This document shows positions 7,023 to 14,834 of a stretch of 19,158 bases of DNA, piece after piece. The notes beneath the pieces were generated by a model. That model saw nothing but the letters and a program-made list of their open reading frames with translations. It was not told where the DNA came from and did no database searches. The DNA lies in contig CAZDSS010000049.1 in assembly GCA_964508185.1 (NCBI GenBank), positions 1-19,158 of the forward strand, written 5' to 3'. A program made the position numbers and the translations under genes. This DNA is from CAZDSS01 sp964508185. Its GTDB lineage: Bacteria; Pseudomonadota; Alphaproteobacteria; Sphingomonadales; Govanellaceae. Each line of letters starts with the position of its first letter. Positions within the stretch are counted from its first letter, which is position 1.

Positions 7023-10000
7023 TCAGGCGTCCGGCGCGTCGCCCCGGGCGAGGGAGAAGGCGATCAGCGCCCGAAGCCGCGCGGGATTGGCGGGCTTGCT
7101 CAATACCGGAATATCGTATTTCCGCGCCTCGTCGAGACAGGCCGGGCTGTCGTTTGCGGTGACCAGTATGGTCGGGATGTCCTTGCCGGCCATCTCCATG
7201 ATCTGCCGCGCCACGTCGATGCCGGTCGCCGCGCCGTCGAGATTGTAGTCGGCGACGATCAGGTCGGGCAGCTGGTTTTCCCCCTGGGCGAGGCTCAGGG
7301 CGTCCGCCTGGTTCATGGCGACGAGGCAGCGGTGCCCCCATTCCTCGATGAGCTGGCGGGTGGCGAGCGCGGTCGTCGCATTGTCCTCGATCAGCAGGAT
7401 GAGCCCGCTCCTGAAGGTCGCGGGGGCGACGATGCGGCCGTGGGACAGGGGCTTGCGCGCCTCCACGGCCGCGGTGCGGGCGAGCGGCACCTCCACCGAG
7501 AAGCAGGAACCCTTCCCCACCTCCGACTGGACCGTGATGCGGTGGCCGAGGAGGTCGCACATGCGCTCGACGATGGACAGGCCGAGCCCCAGGGCGTAGC
7601 TCTGTTCCCGGTCGTCCTGACTCGATTCAAGCCGGGTGAATTCCCGGAAGATCTCCCGCTGCTTGTCCTTGGGGATGCCCTTGCCGGTATCCCACACCTG
7701 CAGGACGAAATGGTCGCCCTTCCGCCGCCCGCCGAGGAGGATCTTGCCCTTCGCCGTGTAGCGGATGGCGTTGGACACCAGATTGTGGAAGATGCCCTTG
7801 ATGAGCAGCCGGTCGCTCCAGATCTGAAGGTTGGAGCGCACGACGCGGAGATCCAGCCCCTTGCTCTCCGCCTGGGGGCCGAGCTCCGCCAGCACCTGCT
7901 CCATGAGATCGTCGACGGGGATCGCCTCGGGCCGCGGCACCACCACACCGGCCTCGAGCTTCGACAGGTCCAGGACCGCCCGCAGCAGCACCCGCGCGCC
8001 TTCGACGGCCCGGCCCATGGTGGCGATGATGTTCTGCCGCTTTTCCTCGTCCTTCTGCCCGGCGAGGAGCCCGAGGAGGATCGACAGGGAATGGAGCGGC
8101 TGCTGCAAGTCATGGCTCGCAGCGGCGAGGAAGCGGGACTTCTCGATATTGGCCCGCTCCGCCTGTTCCTTGGCGAAATGCAGCTCCCGCTTGGCGTGGA
8201 GCTCCTCGGTCACGTCGGTGATGACGGAAATGAAGCCGTCCACCTGACCGTCTGCGTTGTATTCGTAGTTCCAGTTGAACAGGACGTCGAGCACCTTGCC
8301 GTTGACGTCGCGATAGCGGCCGAGATTGGGAAAGGGCGCGGGGCGCGCGCGGGCGATGGCGCGGAAGCTTTCCCGCTGCATGTCCTGCTCTTCGGGCACG
8401 AAAAGGTCCCAGACGACCTTGCCCTCGAGCTCGCCCGGCGCGTAGCCGAGCAGCCGGTCGTGGGCCGGGTTCGACAGGCGGATGACGCCGTCGCGGTCGA
8501 CCCGGGTGATGCCATAGGGGATGACCTCGATGAGCTTGCGGAAACGCTCCTCGCTGGCTCTCAGCGCGCGGGTCGAGCGTTCCCGCTCGGTGACGTCGAA
8601 CGCCACCACGAAGACGCCGACGATCTCGCTGCCGCTCCAGCGCGGGAAATAGTTGCTCTCGAGGATATGGAGATCGTCATTGACGGAAATCTCCGTCTGC
8701 ACGATCTCCGTGCGGCCGGCGAGCGCCGCCTTCATGGCCGCCGCATGGATGGGGAAGCGGGCCGCGGCGCTCTCCCCGAGGGCTGCCTTGCCGCGGATCT
8801 GGGCCACGGGAAAGCCGAGAAGGTCGGCGAGGGGCGCATTGGCGAAGATGTAGCGCCCGTCCGTATCGAGGCAGGCGATATAGGCTGGCGACTGGTCGAT
8901 GAGGTTGCGCAGCAGCAGCTCGCTTTCATGAAGCGCGCTGACGCTCTGCTTGCGCTCGGTGATGTCGAGCGCGGTGAACTGGGACAGGACCTCGCTCCCG
9001 ATGACGCAGGGCCGCACCAGATATTCAAGCCAGATCTCCCGACCCTGGGCGTCCAGCACCCGCCCTTCCCGCGCCGGCAGGTCCTGATCCGCGGCGGAGA
9101 GCGACAGGATCGCGGCGATGTCCTCGCTGTCCTCGGCGAGGAAGTGGTCGGCGATGTGCCGCACGCCCTGGGCGAGATAATCCTGCGGGCTGTCGTAGCC
9201 GAAGATGCGGGCGAAGGTTTCGTTGACGAAGATGGGCTCGCCGTCCTGCAGGAGGGCGATGGCCTGCAGAGAGCCTTCGACCAGGCTGCGGTAGCGCTCC
9301 TCCCCCTCGCGCAGGGCCTGGGCCGCCGCCTCCCGCTCGGTGGTGTCGAGCGCCACATAGAAGAAGCCGTGGACGGCGCCGCTCAGGCCCGTCTCGGGCA
9401 CGATCTGGGCGGACAGCGTGCGCAGCCGCCCGCTGGCGTCGCGGATGGCGTCGGCCACCTCCACAGTCTCGCCGCTCATCACCCGCTCGATTGCGGGAAG
9501 AAGGATCGCCATGCGCTCCGCATCCACCGTCGCCTGCCAGGGGAGACCGATGATGCGGCTGCGCGGCAGGCCGATCACTTCCTCGGCCGCGCGGTTGACC
9601 ATGCGGATCTGGCCGTTCCCCGCCACATGGACGACGATGGCCTGGGTTGAATCCACCAGACGCTGGAAGCGGCCTTCGAATTCGTGGAAGCGCAGCTCGC
9701 TGGTCTTGAGGCGGGTGATGTCATAGACCGTCACCAGTATGGCCGCCTCGCCCCGCCAGGTGATGGGGCGGCGCTTGAGCACGATCCAGATCTCCGCGCC
9801 ATCCCGGCGCAGGGCGCGAAGGTCGAACTGCTGCTCGGCGCGCCGGGAATGCTCCATCCGGAGCTCCTCGGCCAGATCGCGGAAGGCGTCGCGCTGCTCG
9901 GGCACGATGAGGTCGTGAAAGTCGCGCGGACCCTCGGCCAGAAACCGCTCGCCCGTGCCGTAGCCGAAGATCCGCGCCGCAAGATCGCTGCAGAACAGGG

Positions 10001-10133
10001 GCCCCATGTCGCCATAGACGAGGACGCCCTGAAGGGAGCCCGCGACCAGTTCCTGAAACAGATCCTCCGGCCCGGACGGAATGTCGTCCGTCCGAAGCTT
10101 GGGGTCGGCCACAGCGGGATCTGTCTTTGCCAT
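7023..10133 (-). CDS. Hybrid sensor histidine kinase with five PAS domains and C-terminal receiver
   Basis: Cytoplasmic signal-sensing kinase of 1036 residues. I see five PAS repeats, at about 24-140, 152-264, 278-392, 404-516 and 528-642, each ending in a short coiled connector of the ITERK type. Then come HisKA with the phosphoacceptor H674 in ASHDLQQPLHSL, an HATPase domain with N-box NLVSNAIRYT, G1 DTGKGIP and G2 GLGLSI, and a receiver with phosphoacceptor D962 in LIVADYNLD. There is no signal peptide or membrane segment, so the signal is probably internal (redox state, a small ligand, or energy state); no ligand can be deduced by eye. The SHDLxQPLH form of H-box marks a group of hybrid kinases that often pair with LuxR-type regulators and HPt proteins. 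The ATG at 10133 has no strong ribosome site; a TATAGT (-10-like) lies about 45 nt upstream in the 139-bp spacer shared with the divergent thuA-like gene. Confidence 0.93.
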   Translation of the reverse strand: MAKTDPAVADPKLRTDDIPSGPEDLFQELVAGSLQGVLVYGDMGPLFCSDLAARIFGYGTGERFLAEGPRDFHDLIVPEQRDAFRDLAEELRMEHSRRAEQQFDLRALRRDGAEIWIVLKRRPITWRGEAAILVTVYDITRLKTSELRFHEFEGRFQRLVDSTQAIVVHVAGNGQIRMVNRAAEEVIGLPRSRIIGLPWQATVDAERMAILLPAIERVMSGETVEVADAIRDASGRLRTLSAQIVPETGLSGAVHGFFYVALDTTEREAAAQALREGEERYRSLVEGSLQAIALLQDGEPIFVNETFARIFGYDSPQDYLAQGVRHIADHFLAEDSEDIAAILSLSAADQDLPAREGRVLDAQGREIWLEYLVRPCVIGSEVLSQFTALDITERKQSVSALHESELLLRNLIDQSPAYIACLDTDGRYIFANAPLADLLGFPVAQIRGKAALGESAAARFPIHAAAMKAALAGRTEIVQTEISVNDDLHILESNYFPRWSGSEIVGVFVVAFDVTERERSTRALRASEERFRKLIEVIPYGITRVDRDGVIRLSNPAHDRLLGYAPGELEGKVVWDLFVPEEQDMQRESFRAIARARPAPFPNLGRYRDVNGKVLDVLFNWNYEYNADGQVDGFISVITDVTEELHAKRELHFAKEQAERANIEKSRFLAAASHDLQQPLHSLSILLGLLAGQKDEEKRQNIIATMGRAVEGARVLLRAVLDLSKLEAGVVVPRPEAIPVDDLMEQVLAELGPQAESKGLDLRVVRSNLQIWSDRLLIKGIFHNLVSNAIRYTAKGKILLGGRRKGDHFVLQVWDTGKGIPKDKQREIFREFTRLESSQDDREQSYALGLGLSIVERMCDLLGHRITVQSEVGKGSCFSVEVPLARTAAVEARKPLSHGRIVAPATFRSGLILLIEDNATTALATRQLIEEWGHRCLVAMNQADALSLAQGENQLPDLIVADYNLDGAATGIDVARQIMEMAGKDIPTILVTANDSPACLDEARKYDIPVLSKPANPARLRALIAFSLARGDAPDA

Positions 10134-10272
10134 CTTTTGGTCGGAATTGATAGCTGATTGGAGATAGGCGGAAGGTACTATAACGGGCCGGGGAATAACA
10201 GCCCGGAACGGCGCCCTTGCCGCGTCATGCGGGCGGGTTCACAATCGGGGAGTTAGAGGAGAACGTGAGGCC

Positions 10273-11112
10273 GTGCCCAACATCCTTCTGATAACAAAGG
10301 GTCATCCCTTCGACCGGGAAGCCTTCTTTTCCATGTTCGACGCCGATCCGGAGCTCAGCTGGACCCATGTGGAGCAGCCGGCGGCGCAGGTTTTCTTCGA
10401 TCCCGAGCTTGCCGCCCCCTATGACGCCTTCGTGCTCTACGACATGCCGGGGATCGAATTTCATCCCGAACCGGGCCGCGCCCCCGATTTCGTGCCGCCG
10501 CCGCCGAAGATGGTCTCCGGATTCCGGCGGCTGCTGGATGGGGGCAAGGGCCTGGTTTTCCTGCATCACGCGCTCGCCGGCTGGCCCGCCTGGCCGGAAT
10601 ATGCGGACGTCCTGGGGGGCCGCTTCCTGTACCTTCCGGGCGAGGTGCGCGGGCGACGCTGCCTCGATTCGGGCTATCGCCACAACGTCACCTACCGCGT
10701 CCGCACCGTGGCCGATCACCCGGTGCTCGAAGGCATCCCGTGCCAGTTCGAGATCACGGACGAACTCTATCTCGCCGAGATGTTCGAGGACGAGGTGACC
10801 CCCCTCCTCCGCGCCGACCATACCTTCTGCGCCGAGAACTTCCATTCGGCGGCGCGGGCGGTGGTGGACAACGAAATGTACTCGAATCGCGACTGGCCCC
10901 ACCCGCCGGGAAGCAACCTCATCGCCTGGGTCAAGAGCGCGGGCGCGAGCCCCATCGTCTATCTCCAGCCGGGCGACGGCCCGAGCGCCTATGAAAATCC
11001 CCATTACCGCCGCCTTCTGGGCAATGCGATCCGCTGGGTCGCGAGCGCGGAAGCGCGGGAATGGGCGCGATCGCGGCTAGATACCGCAGATACGGCGGAA
11101 GCGGGCCAGTAG
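10273..11112 (+). CDS. ThuA-like domain protein
   Basis: A 279-residue protein of the ThuA family, which has a class I glutamine amidotransferase-like fold. Members are linked to trehalose and other sugar metabolism, but their reaction is mostly unknown. Visible family features are the N-terminal strand NILLITKGHPFDREAF, the FLHHALAGWPAWPEYADVLGGRF region (about 97-118, two shortened motifs here), HPVLEGIP near 155 and a C-terminal YLQPGDGPSAYENPHYRRLLGNAIRW region typical of the family. There is no signal peptide. The start is the GTG at 10273, since no earlier in-frame start fits; AGGAG lies 11 nt upstream. No sugar transporter or dehydrogenase gene is beside it, so the substrate is open. 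Its last 36 bp overlap the convergent amidotransferase-like gene. I decline a gene symbol because ThuA proper is defined by a trehalose operon. Confidence 0.85.
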   Translation: MPNILLITKGHPFDREAFFSMFDADPELSWTHVEQPAAQVFFDPELAAPYDAFVLYDMPGIEFHPEPGRAPDFVPPPPKMVSGFRRLLDGGKGLVFLHHALAGWPAWPEYADVLGGRFLYLPGEVRGRRCLDSGYRHNVTYRVRTVADHPVLEGIPCQFEITDELYLAEMFEDEVTPLLRADHTFCAENFHSAARAVVDNEMYSNRDWPHPPGSNLIAWVKSAGASPIVYLQPGDGPSAYENPHYRRLLGNAIRWVASAEAREWARSRLDTADTAEAGQ

Positions 11113-11799
11113 CTTGCGGCCCGCCGCCTCCGGCGCGGAATCGAGGGCGGAGAGCCTGAGGTCCACATCAAGCCCCGCCGCGCGAAGCTCCTCCCGCTCC
11201 TCGTCCAGCAGGATCCTCGACACGGGCTCGGTGAATTCCGGGTGGAACTGCACGCCCCAGGCGCGGTCGGCGAAGCGCAGCCCGTGATGGGGATCAACGG
11301 CGGTGGCCGCCAGCACCACCGCGCCGCGCGGCGGATTGAGCACCGACTGATAATGGGCCTCGAAGCCGCGAAGGGGCGGAACGAGGGCGGAGAACAGCGG
11401 ATCCTCCCGCGCTTCCGCATGGAGGGTGATGTCCGCCGCCCCGTAATTGGGCCCGCGCGGGTTGGCGGCGACCACGCCGCCCAGAGCGTGGGCGAGCAGC
11501 TGGTGGCCGTAGCAGACGCCAAGGACCGGCGTCCCTTGGGCGACGGCGCGGCGCAGCCATTCGGCCGTGCGCTCGCTCCACGGCAGGCGATCCGTGACCA
11601 TGGCCGGCGAGCCGGTGACGACCGCGCCGGCGATGCCGCCGGGATCGGGCAGCGGCTCGTCCCGGAACACGCGGCAGACCTCCGCCGCGCCCGCCGCAAG
11701 GTCAAGCGCCGTCAGGAACATGCGGTCATAGTCGCCGATGGTGGTGCGGATCCGGCTTGATCCGCTGGAGCCCGTCTGAATGATGAGAAGCTTCTTCAT
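11077..11799 (-). CDS. Class I glutamine amidotransferase-like protein (GMP synthase GATase-type)
   Basis: A 240-residue stand-alone amidotransferase domain with a complete catalytic triad: nucleophile C96 in LGVCYGHQ, H186 and E188 in VQFHPEFT. It also has the oxyanion-region motif VVTGSP (60-65). It should be able to hydrolyse glutamine or a gamma-glutamyl substrate. Similar stand-alone proteins are annotated as glutamine amidotransferases or gamma-glutamyl hydrolases, with substrates mostly unknown. No synthetase partner lies nearby. It starts 30 nt after the alkB stop on the same strand and may be the last gene of the ada operon. An AAGG abuts the ATG and a GGGGAA lies 13 nt before it, so translation initiation looks weak. 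The 3' end overlaps the convergent ThuA-like gene by 36 bp. Confidence 0.85.
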   Translation of the reverse strand: MKKLLIIQTGSSGSSRIRTTIGDYDRMFLTALDLAAGAAEVCRVFRDEPLPDPGGIAGAVVTGSPAMVTDRLPWSERTAEWLRRAVAQGTPVLGVCYGHQLLAHALGGVVAANPRGPNYGAADITLHAEAREDPLFSALVPPLRGFEAHYQSVLNPPRGAVVLAATAVDPHHGLRFADRAWGVQFHPEFTEPVSRILLDEEREELRAAGLDVDLRLSALDSAPEAAGRKLLARFRRICGI

Positions 11800-11829
11800 C
11801 CTTGCCGTTTTTCCCCAGTAAGTCGCCTG

Positions 11830-12489
11830 TCACGCCGCCCGGCGGAAGGTCAGGTTGATGCGCCTGCCGCCCGTCGCGGGATGCATCCCCTCACCTACCG
11901 GCAGAACCCCGTGATGGTAAAGCCGCGAAGGCCCGCCCCAGACCACCACGTCGCCGTGATATAGCGCCACCCGCCGCGCCGGGTCGCCCCGCCGCGGCCC
12001 GCCGAACTGGAAGGTGGCGGGAAGCCCGAGGGACACCGAGACGATGGGGTGATCATAGTTGCGCTCGTCCCGGTCCTGATGGAGGGTGAGGCGCGTTCCC
12101 GGCACATAGCAATTGATGAGGCAGGCTTCGGGCGCAAAGCCCGGAAATCCCGCAGCAGCAGCTGCATCGGCCGCAAGTCTCCTGAAGGATTCCGGCATTT
12201 CGGGCCAGGGCTTGCCGGTCAGCGGATCGCGCCCCTCGTAGCGGTAGCCCCTGCGGTCGCTGACCCAGCCGAGGGTCCCGCAATTGGTCATGGCGACGGA
12301 CATGCGCTTGCCGCCCGGGGTCTCGAGATGGCGGAAGGGCGCCTGGGCCGTGATGCGATCGACCTCGGCAAGAAGCGTCTCCGCCGCGTCTTCCGCAAAG
12401 CCGCGCAGCACGACCGCGCCGGTGGCGAGTTCCACCCGCTCCTCCCCCGAAAGAAGGCCGGGGATCAGGGGCGCGTCAGGCGGCGTCAT
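11830..12489 (-). CDS. alkB: DNA oxidative demethylase AlkB
   Basis: 2-oxoglutarate/Fe(II) dioxygenase that removes 1-methyladenine and 3-methylcytosine damage from DNA and RNA. The 219-residue protein closely follows E. coli AlkB (216). Iron ligands H137 and D139 lie in LHQDRDE and H193 in YHHGVLP. The 2-oxoglutarate arginines are R210 and R216 in the RINLTFR motif, and the ACLINCYVPGTRL and GGPSRLYHHG segments are characteristic. The ATG at 12489 gives a normal N-terminus and overlaps the upstream oxygenase gene by 14 nt; an in-frame ATG at 12510 would add 7 residues and cannot be excluded. As third gene of the ada operon it should be induced by alkylation damage through Ada, as in the E. 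coli ada-alkB operon (family knowledge). Confidence 0.94.
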   Translation of the reverse strand: MTPPDAPLIPGLLSGEERVELATGAVVLRGFAEDAAETLLAEVDRITAQAPFRHLETPGGKRMSVAMTNCGTLGWVSDRRGYRYEGRDPLTGKPWPEMPESFRRLAADAAAAAGFPGFAPEACLINCYVPGTRLTLHQDRDERNYDHPIVSVSLGLPATFQFGGPRRGDPARRVALYHGDVVVWGGPSRLYHHGVLPVGEGMHPATGGRRINLTFRRAA

Positions 12490-13210
12490 GGAAGATGATC
12501 CCCAGGGCATGGCGGCGGCCGTGGCGGATGCCGCTCACCCCATGGCGCATGGCGACGCGATAGTCGCCCCGCACGCCGCGCACCGGCCGCTGGTTGACGG
12601 CGAACACGACGGCGTCACCCAGATCGAGCGGCACCACGGAGACCCGCGACTGCATGCGCGGCCGCTGCTCGGTCATGACGAATTCGCCGCCCGAAAAGTC
12701 GGCGCCGGGTCGCGACAGCAGCAAGGTGAGCTGCAAGGGAAAGAGCTCCGCCCCATAGAGGTCCTGATGCAGGCAGTTGTAGTCCCCCGGGCCGTAGCGC
12801 AGCAGCAGCAGCGTCGGACGCCTTTGCCCTGCGGCATGACAAAGACTGATATATTCATCAAGCTTTTCAGGATATTCGCGCTCGGTCTTCATGCGCAAAT
12901 TCCAGTCCCGCGCCACCAGCGCCAGCCGGGGATAGAACGCCGCGCGGAGGCGCGCCACGAGATCCGGCAGGGGATAGCGGAAGTATTTGTACTCTCCCCG
13001 CCCGAAGCCGTGGCGGGCCATGTGGACATGGCTGCGGAAATGCCGGTCGTCGTCGTAAAGGCCGGCGATGGCCGCAGCCTCCGCCCCCGTCAGCAGCCCC
13101 GGCAGCCGCGCCCAACCTTCGGCGTCGAGATCGGCGCGGATCGCGGCCCAATCGAGGGTTGCGACCCGCTCCCCAACATCATGGGGTCTGAGGGCGGCCG
13201 GCGCGATCAC
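12476..13210 (-). CDS. 2OG-Fe(II) oxygenase of the PF09859 type, coupled to ada
   Basis: A 244-residue protein with a double-stranded beta-helix oxygenase pattern. H148 and D150 in LHQDLYG are the likely iron ligands, together with H223 in RHGVSGIRHG. R232/R233 before HALGIIFHDA are likely 2-oxoglutarate contacts. The GGEFVMTEQRPRMQS segment is typical of the family I know as PF09859, proposed to act on damaged DNA but not well characterised. The start is a GTG at 13210 that overlaps the ada stop as GTGA, a classic translational-coupling arrangement; the open frame upstream to 13447 only shadows ada. The gene ends 14 nt inside alkB. Position between ada and alkB strongly suggests a role in alkylation repair (inference). 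It is not a second AlkB: the RxNxTxR motif is absent. Confidence 0.85.
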   Translation of the reverse strand: MIAPAALRPHDVGERVATLDWAAIRADLDAEGWARLPGLLTGAEAAAIAGLYDDDRHFRSHVHMARHGFGRGEYKYFRYPLPDLVARLRAAFYPRLALVARDWNLRMKTEREYPEKLDEYISLCHAAGQRRPTLLLLRYGPGDYNCLHQDLYGAELFPLQLTLLLSRPGADFSGGEFVMTEQRPRMQSRVSVVPLDLGDAVVFAVNQRPVRGVRGDYRVAMRHGVSGIRHGRRHALGIIFHDAA

Positions 13211-14271
13211 GGCTTTCCGCCCTTGCGCTCGCGGGCGAGCAGCGCCGCCTTGCGGGAGACGCCCCAGCGATAGCCTGCAAGGCTCCCGTCCTTCGCCACC
13301 ACCCGATGGCAGGGCACGGCGACGGCGAGCTTGTTGGCGGCACAGGCAGCGGCGACGGCGCGGGCGGCGCCCGGCCTGCCGATCCGCGAGGCGATGTCGC
13401 CATAGCTTGCGGTCGCACCCGTCGGAATGTCCCTGAGCGCCTGCCACACCTTGAGCTCGAAAGCGGTGCCCTGAAGGTCCAAGGGAAGGTCGATCCCCGT
13501 TCCCGGCTGCTCCACCATCGCGACCACGCGCGCCACATGGTCGCGGAAATCCGCGTCGCCCCGCTTGATGCGCGCGCGGGGGAAGCGGCGCGCGAGATCC
13601 TCAACCAATGTCCCAGGATCGTCGCCCAGAAGAATGGCGCAGATTCCCTTCTCCGTCATGGCGACCAGCACATGGCCGAGGGTGGACCGGGCCAGGCCGA
13701 AGCGGATCTCCACCCCGGCGCCGCCCTGCCGCCAGGCGGTGGGCGTCATGCCGATGAGCTCGCCCGATTGGGCATAGAAGCGGCTGCTGGCGTTGAAGCC
13801 CGCGTCATAGATGGCGTCGGTCACCCGCGGCGCTTGGGCGAGCCCCGCGCGCAGCCGGCGCGCCCGGGCCGCCGCCGCATAGGCGCGCGGGGTCACCCCG
13901 GTCACGTCGCGAAACAGGCGGTGGAAATGCCAGCGGCTGAGACCCGCCGCGGCGGCGAGCGCCTCGAGCCGTGGCGGCTCCTCCGCATCCTCCATGGCGC
14001 GGCAGGCGGCGGCGACCAGCGCCGCATCGCGTGTCCTCCGGGACGGCGCATCCGGGCGGCAGCGCCTGCAGGGCCGGAACCCCGCCGCCTCCGCTTCGGC
14101 GGCGGTCGGGAAGAAACGCACGTTCTCGGGCTTCGCCCGGCGCGACGGGCAGGACGGCCGGCAATAGACGCCGGTGGTCAGCACCCCATAGAAAAAGCCG
14201 CCGTCGGCGGACGGATCCCGCCGCACGAGCTTGTCCCAGCGCGGGTCCATGGTGACGGATGTTGCGGTCAT
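13207..14271 (-). CDS. ada: Ada: bifunctional methyltransferase and transcriptional activator
   Basis: Repairs methylphosphotriesters and O6-methylguanine by suicidal methyl transfer; once methylated, it activates the adaptive response. The 354-residue length equals E. coli Ada. The N-terminal zinc site has C37, C41, C68 and C71, with C37 in GVYCRPSCPSR the expected phosphotriester methyl acceptor. An AraC-type helix-turn-helix follows (about 90-185), then the methyltransferase domain with catalytic C321 in VAVPCHRVVA, at the same number as in E. coli. The start is the ATG at 14271, with GAGGAG 8 nt upstream; the frame is open to 14409, but that stretch runs into tRNA-Arg. First gene of an operon with an oxygenase and alkB. 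I could not find a convincing Ada box in the 102-bp leader. Confidence 0.96.
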   Translation of the reverse strand: MTATSVTMDPRWDKLVRRDPSADGGFFYGVLTTGVYCRPSCPSRRAKPENVRFFPTAAEAEAAGFRPCRRCRPDAPSRRTRDAALVAAACRAMEDAEEPPRLEALAAAAGLSRWHFHRLFRDVTGVTPRAYAAAARARRLRAGLAQAPRVTDAIYDAGFNASSRFYAQSGELIGMTPTAWRQGGAGVEIRFGLARSTLGHVLVAMTEKGICAILLGDDPGTLVEDLARRFPRARIKRGDADFRDHVARVVAMVEQPGTGIDLPLDLQGTAFELKVWQALRDIPTGATASYGDIASRIGRPGAARAVAAACAANKLAVAVPCHRVVAKDGSLAGYRWGVSRKAALLARERKGGKP

Positions 14272-14373
14272 GACGCTGCTCCTCGATTCCAAGCATATCG
14301 TCATGGCAGCCTGCCGGGGCAAGCGCCTTTCCGCACTCCGTCCCTTGCGGTCAAATCGGGTTTTCTGAAAATT

Positions 14374-14450
14374 TGGCCCGCCCTGCAGGATTCGAACCTG
14401 CGACCCCATGCTTAGAAGGCACGTGCTCTATCCAGCTGAGCTAAGGGCGG
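14374..14450 (-). tRNA. tRNA-Arg (UCU)
   Basis: A 77-nt tRNA on the minus strand with an encoded CCA end. The acceptor stem is CCGCCCT/AGGGCGG with discriminator G. The D-arm is AGCTCAGCTGGATAGAGC and the T-arm GCAGGTTCGAATCCTGC. The anticodon loop is CTTCTAA with anticodon TCT; one G-U pair lies in the anticodon stem CGTGC/GCATG. It sits between the NDUFS4-like gene (16 nt upstream) and ada (102 nt downstream). Confidence 0.97.
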
Positions 14451-14466
14451 GTGGCGGCGTCAGCCG

Positions 14467-14745
14467 TCAGCGGAAGTTCTCCGCGTAGGACTGAATCCGG
14501 GGCATGCGGGGCTGCGGCGGGATGATCTGGTAGGAAAGCCCGTTGCGCTCGCAGTAGGCGATGGCGGCTTCCTTCGTCGGGAACTTCAGCCGCACCTGGC
14601 CCTGGGTATTCACCGAGCCCGTCCAGCCCATGAGCGGCTCCACGAACCGTCCCTTTTCGGGTTCGAACTCCAGAACCCATTTCCGGGTGTTGAAGCGCCC
14701 GGACTGCATGGCGGTTTTTGCCGGTTGATAAATGCGGGCCTGCAT
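14467..14745 (-). CDS. NDUFS4-like accessory subunit of respiratory complex I
   Basis: Small soluble protein of the 'ETC complex I subunit conserved region' family (PF04800), the bacterial counterpart of mitochondrial NDUFS4 (18 kDa). It binds the peripheral arm of NADH:quinone oxidoreductase in alphaproteobacteria. The 92 residues show the family pattern: ARIYQPAKTAMQSGR at the start, then KWVLEFEP, PLMGWTGS and a C-terminal FPTKEAAIAYCERNGLSYQI stretch seen here in order. The ATG at 14745 is chosen because GAAGG lies 9 nt upstream and the protein then starts like its relatives; the frame stays open to 14838. It lies apart from any nuo operon, 16 nt before tRNA-Arg. This gene is one of the better hints that the host is an alphaproteobacterium with a mitochondria-like complex I. 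Confidence 0.9.
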   Translation of the reverse strand: MQARIYQPAKTAMQSGRFNTRKWVLEFEPEKGRFVEPLMGWTGSVNTQGQVRLKFPTKEAAIAYCERNGLSYQIIPPQPRMPRIQSYAENFR

Positions 14746-14788
14746 CAAGACAAACCTTCGTCCCTGGTTAAAGTCCCTGTTCGCCGCT

Positions 14789-14817
14789 GTTGTAGCGCAA
14801 AGGAATTGCCGCAACAA
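14789..14817 (-). promoter_or_regulatory. Candidate promoter of the NDUFS4-like gene
   Basis: On the minus strand TTGTTG (14812-14817) and TACAAC (14789-14794) are spaced by 17 bp, about 43 nt before the ATG at 14745. Both hexamers match the housekeeping consensus only partly, so this is a weak call based mainly on spacing and position. Confidence 0.3.
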
Positions 14818-14834
14818 GCCCAAGGAGCGGCGCT

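Noticed and set aside
6999..9650. 883-codon open frame on the plus strand opposite the hybrid kinase
   Set aside because: It mirrors the kinase codons, has low-complexity Asp/Gly/His/Arg-rich composition with no recognisable domain, and the opposite strand encodes a fully conserved kinase. GC-rich genes often leave the antisense frame open.
14323..14330. AAAGGCGC (minus strand) as an Ada box upstream of ada
   Set aside because: It differs from the E. coli box AAAGCGCA by an inserted base, and no good -35/-10 pair follows at the right spacing.
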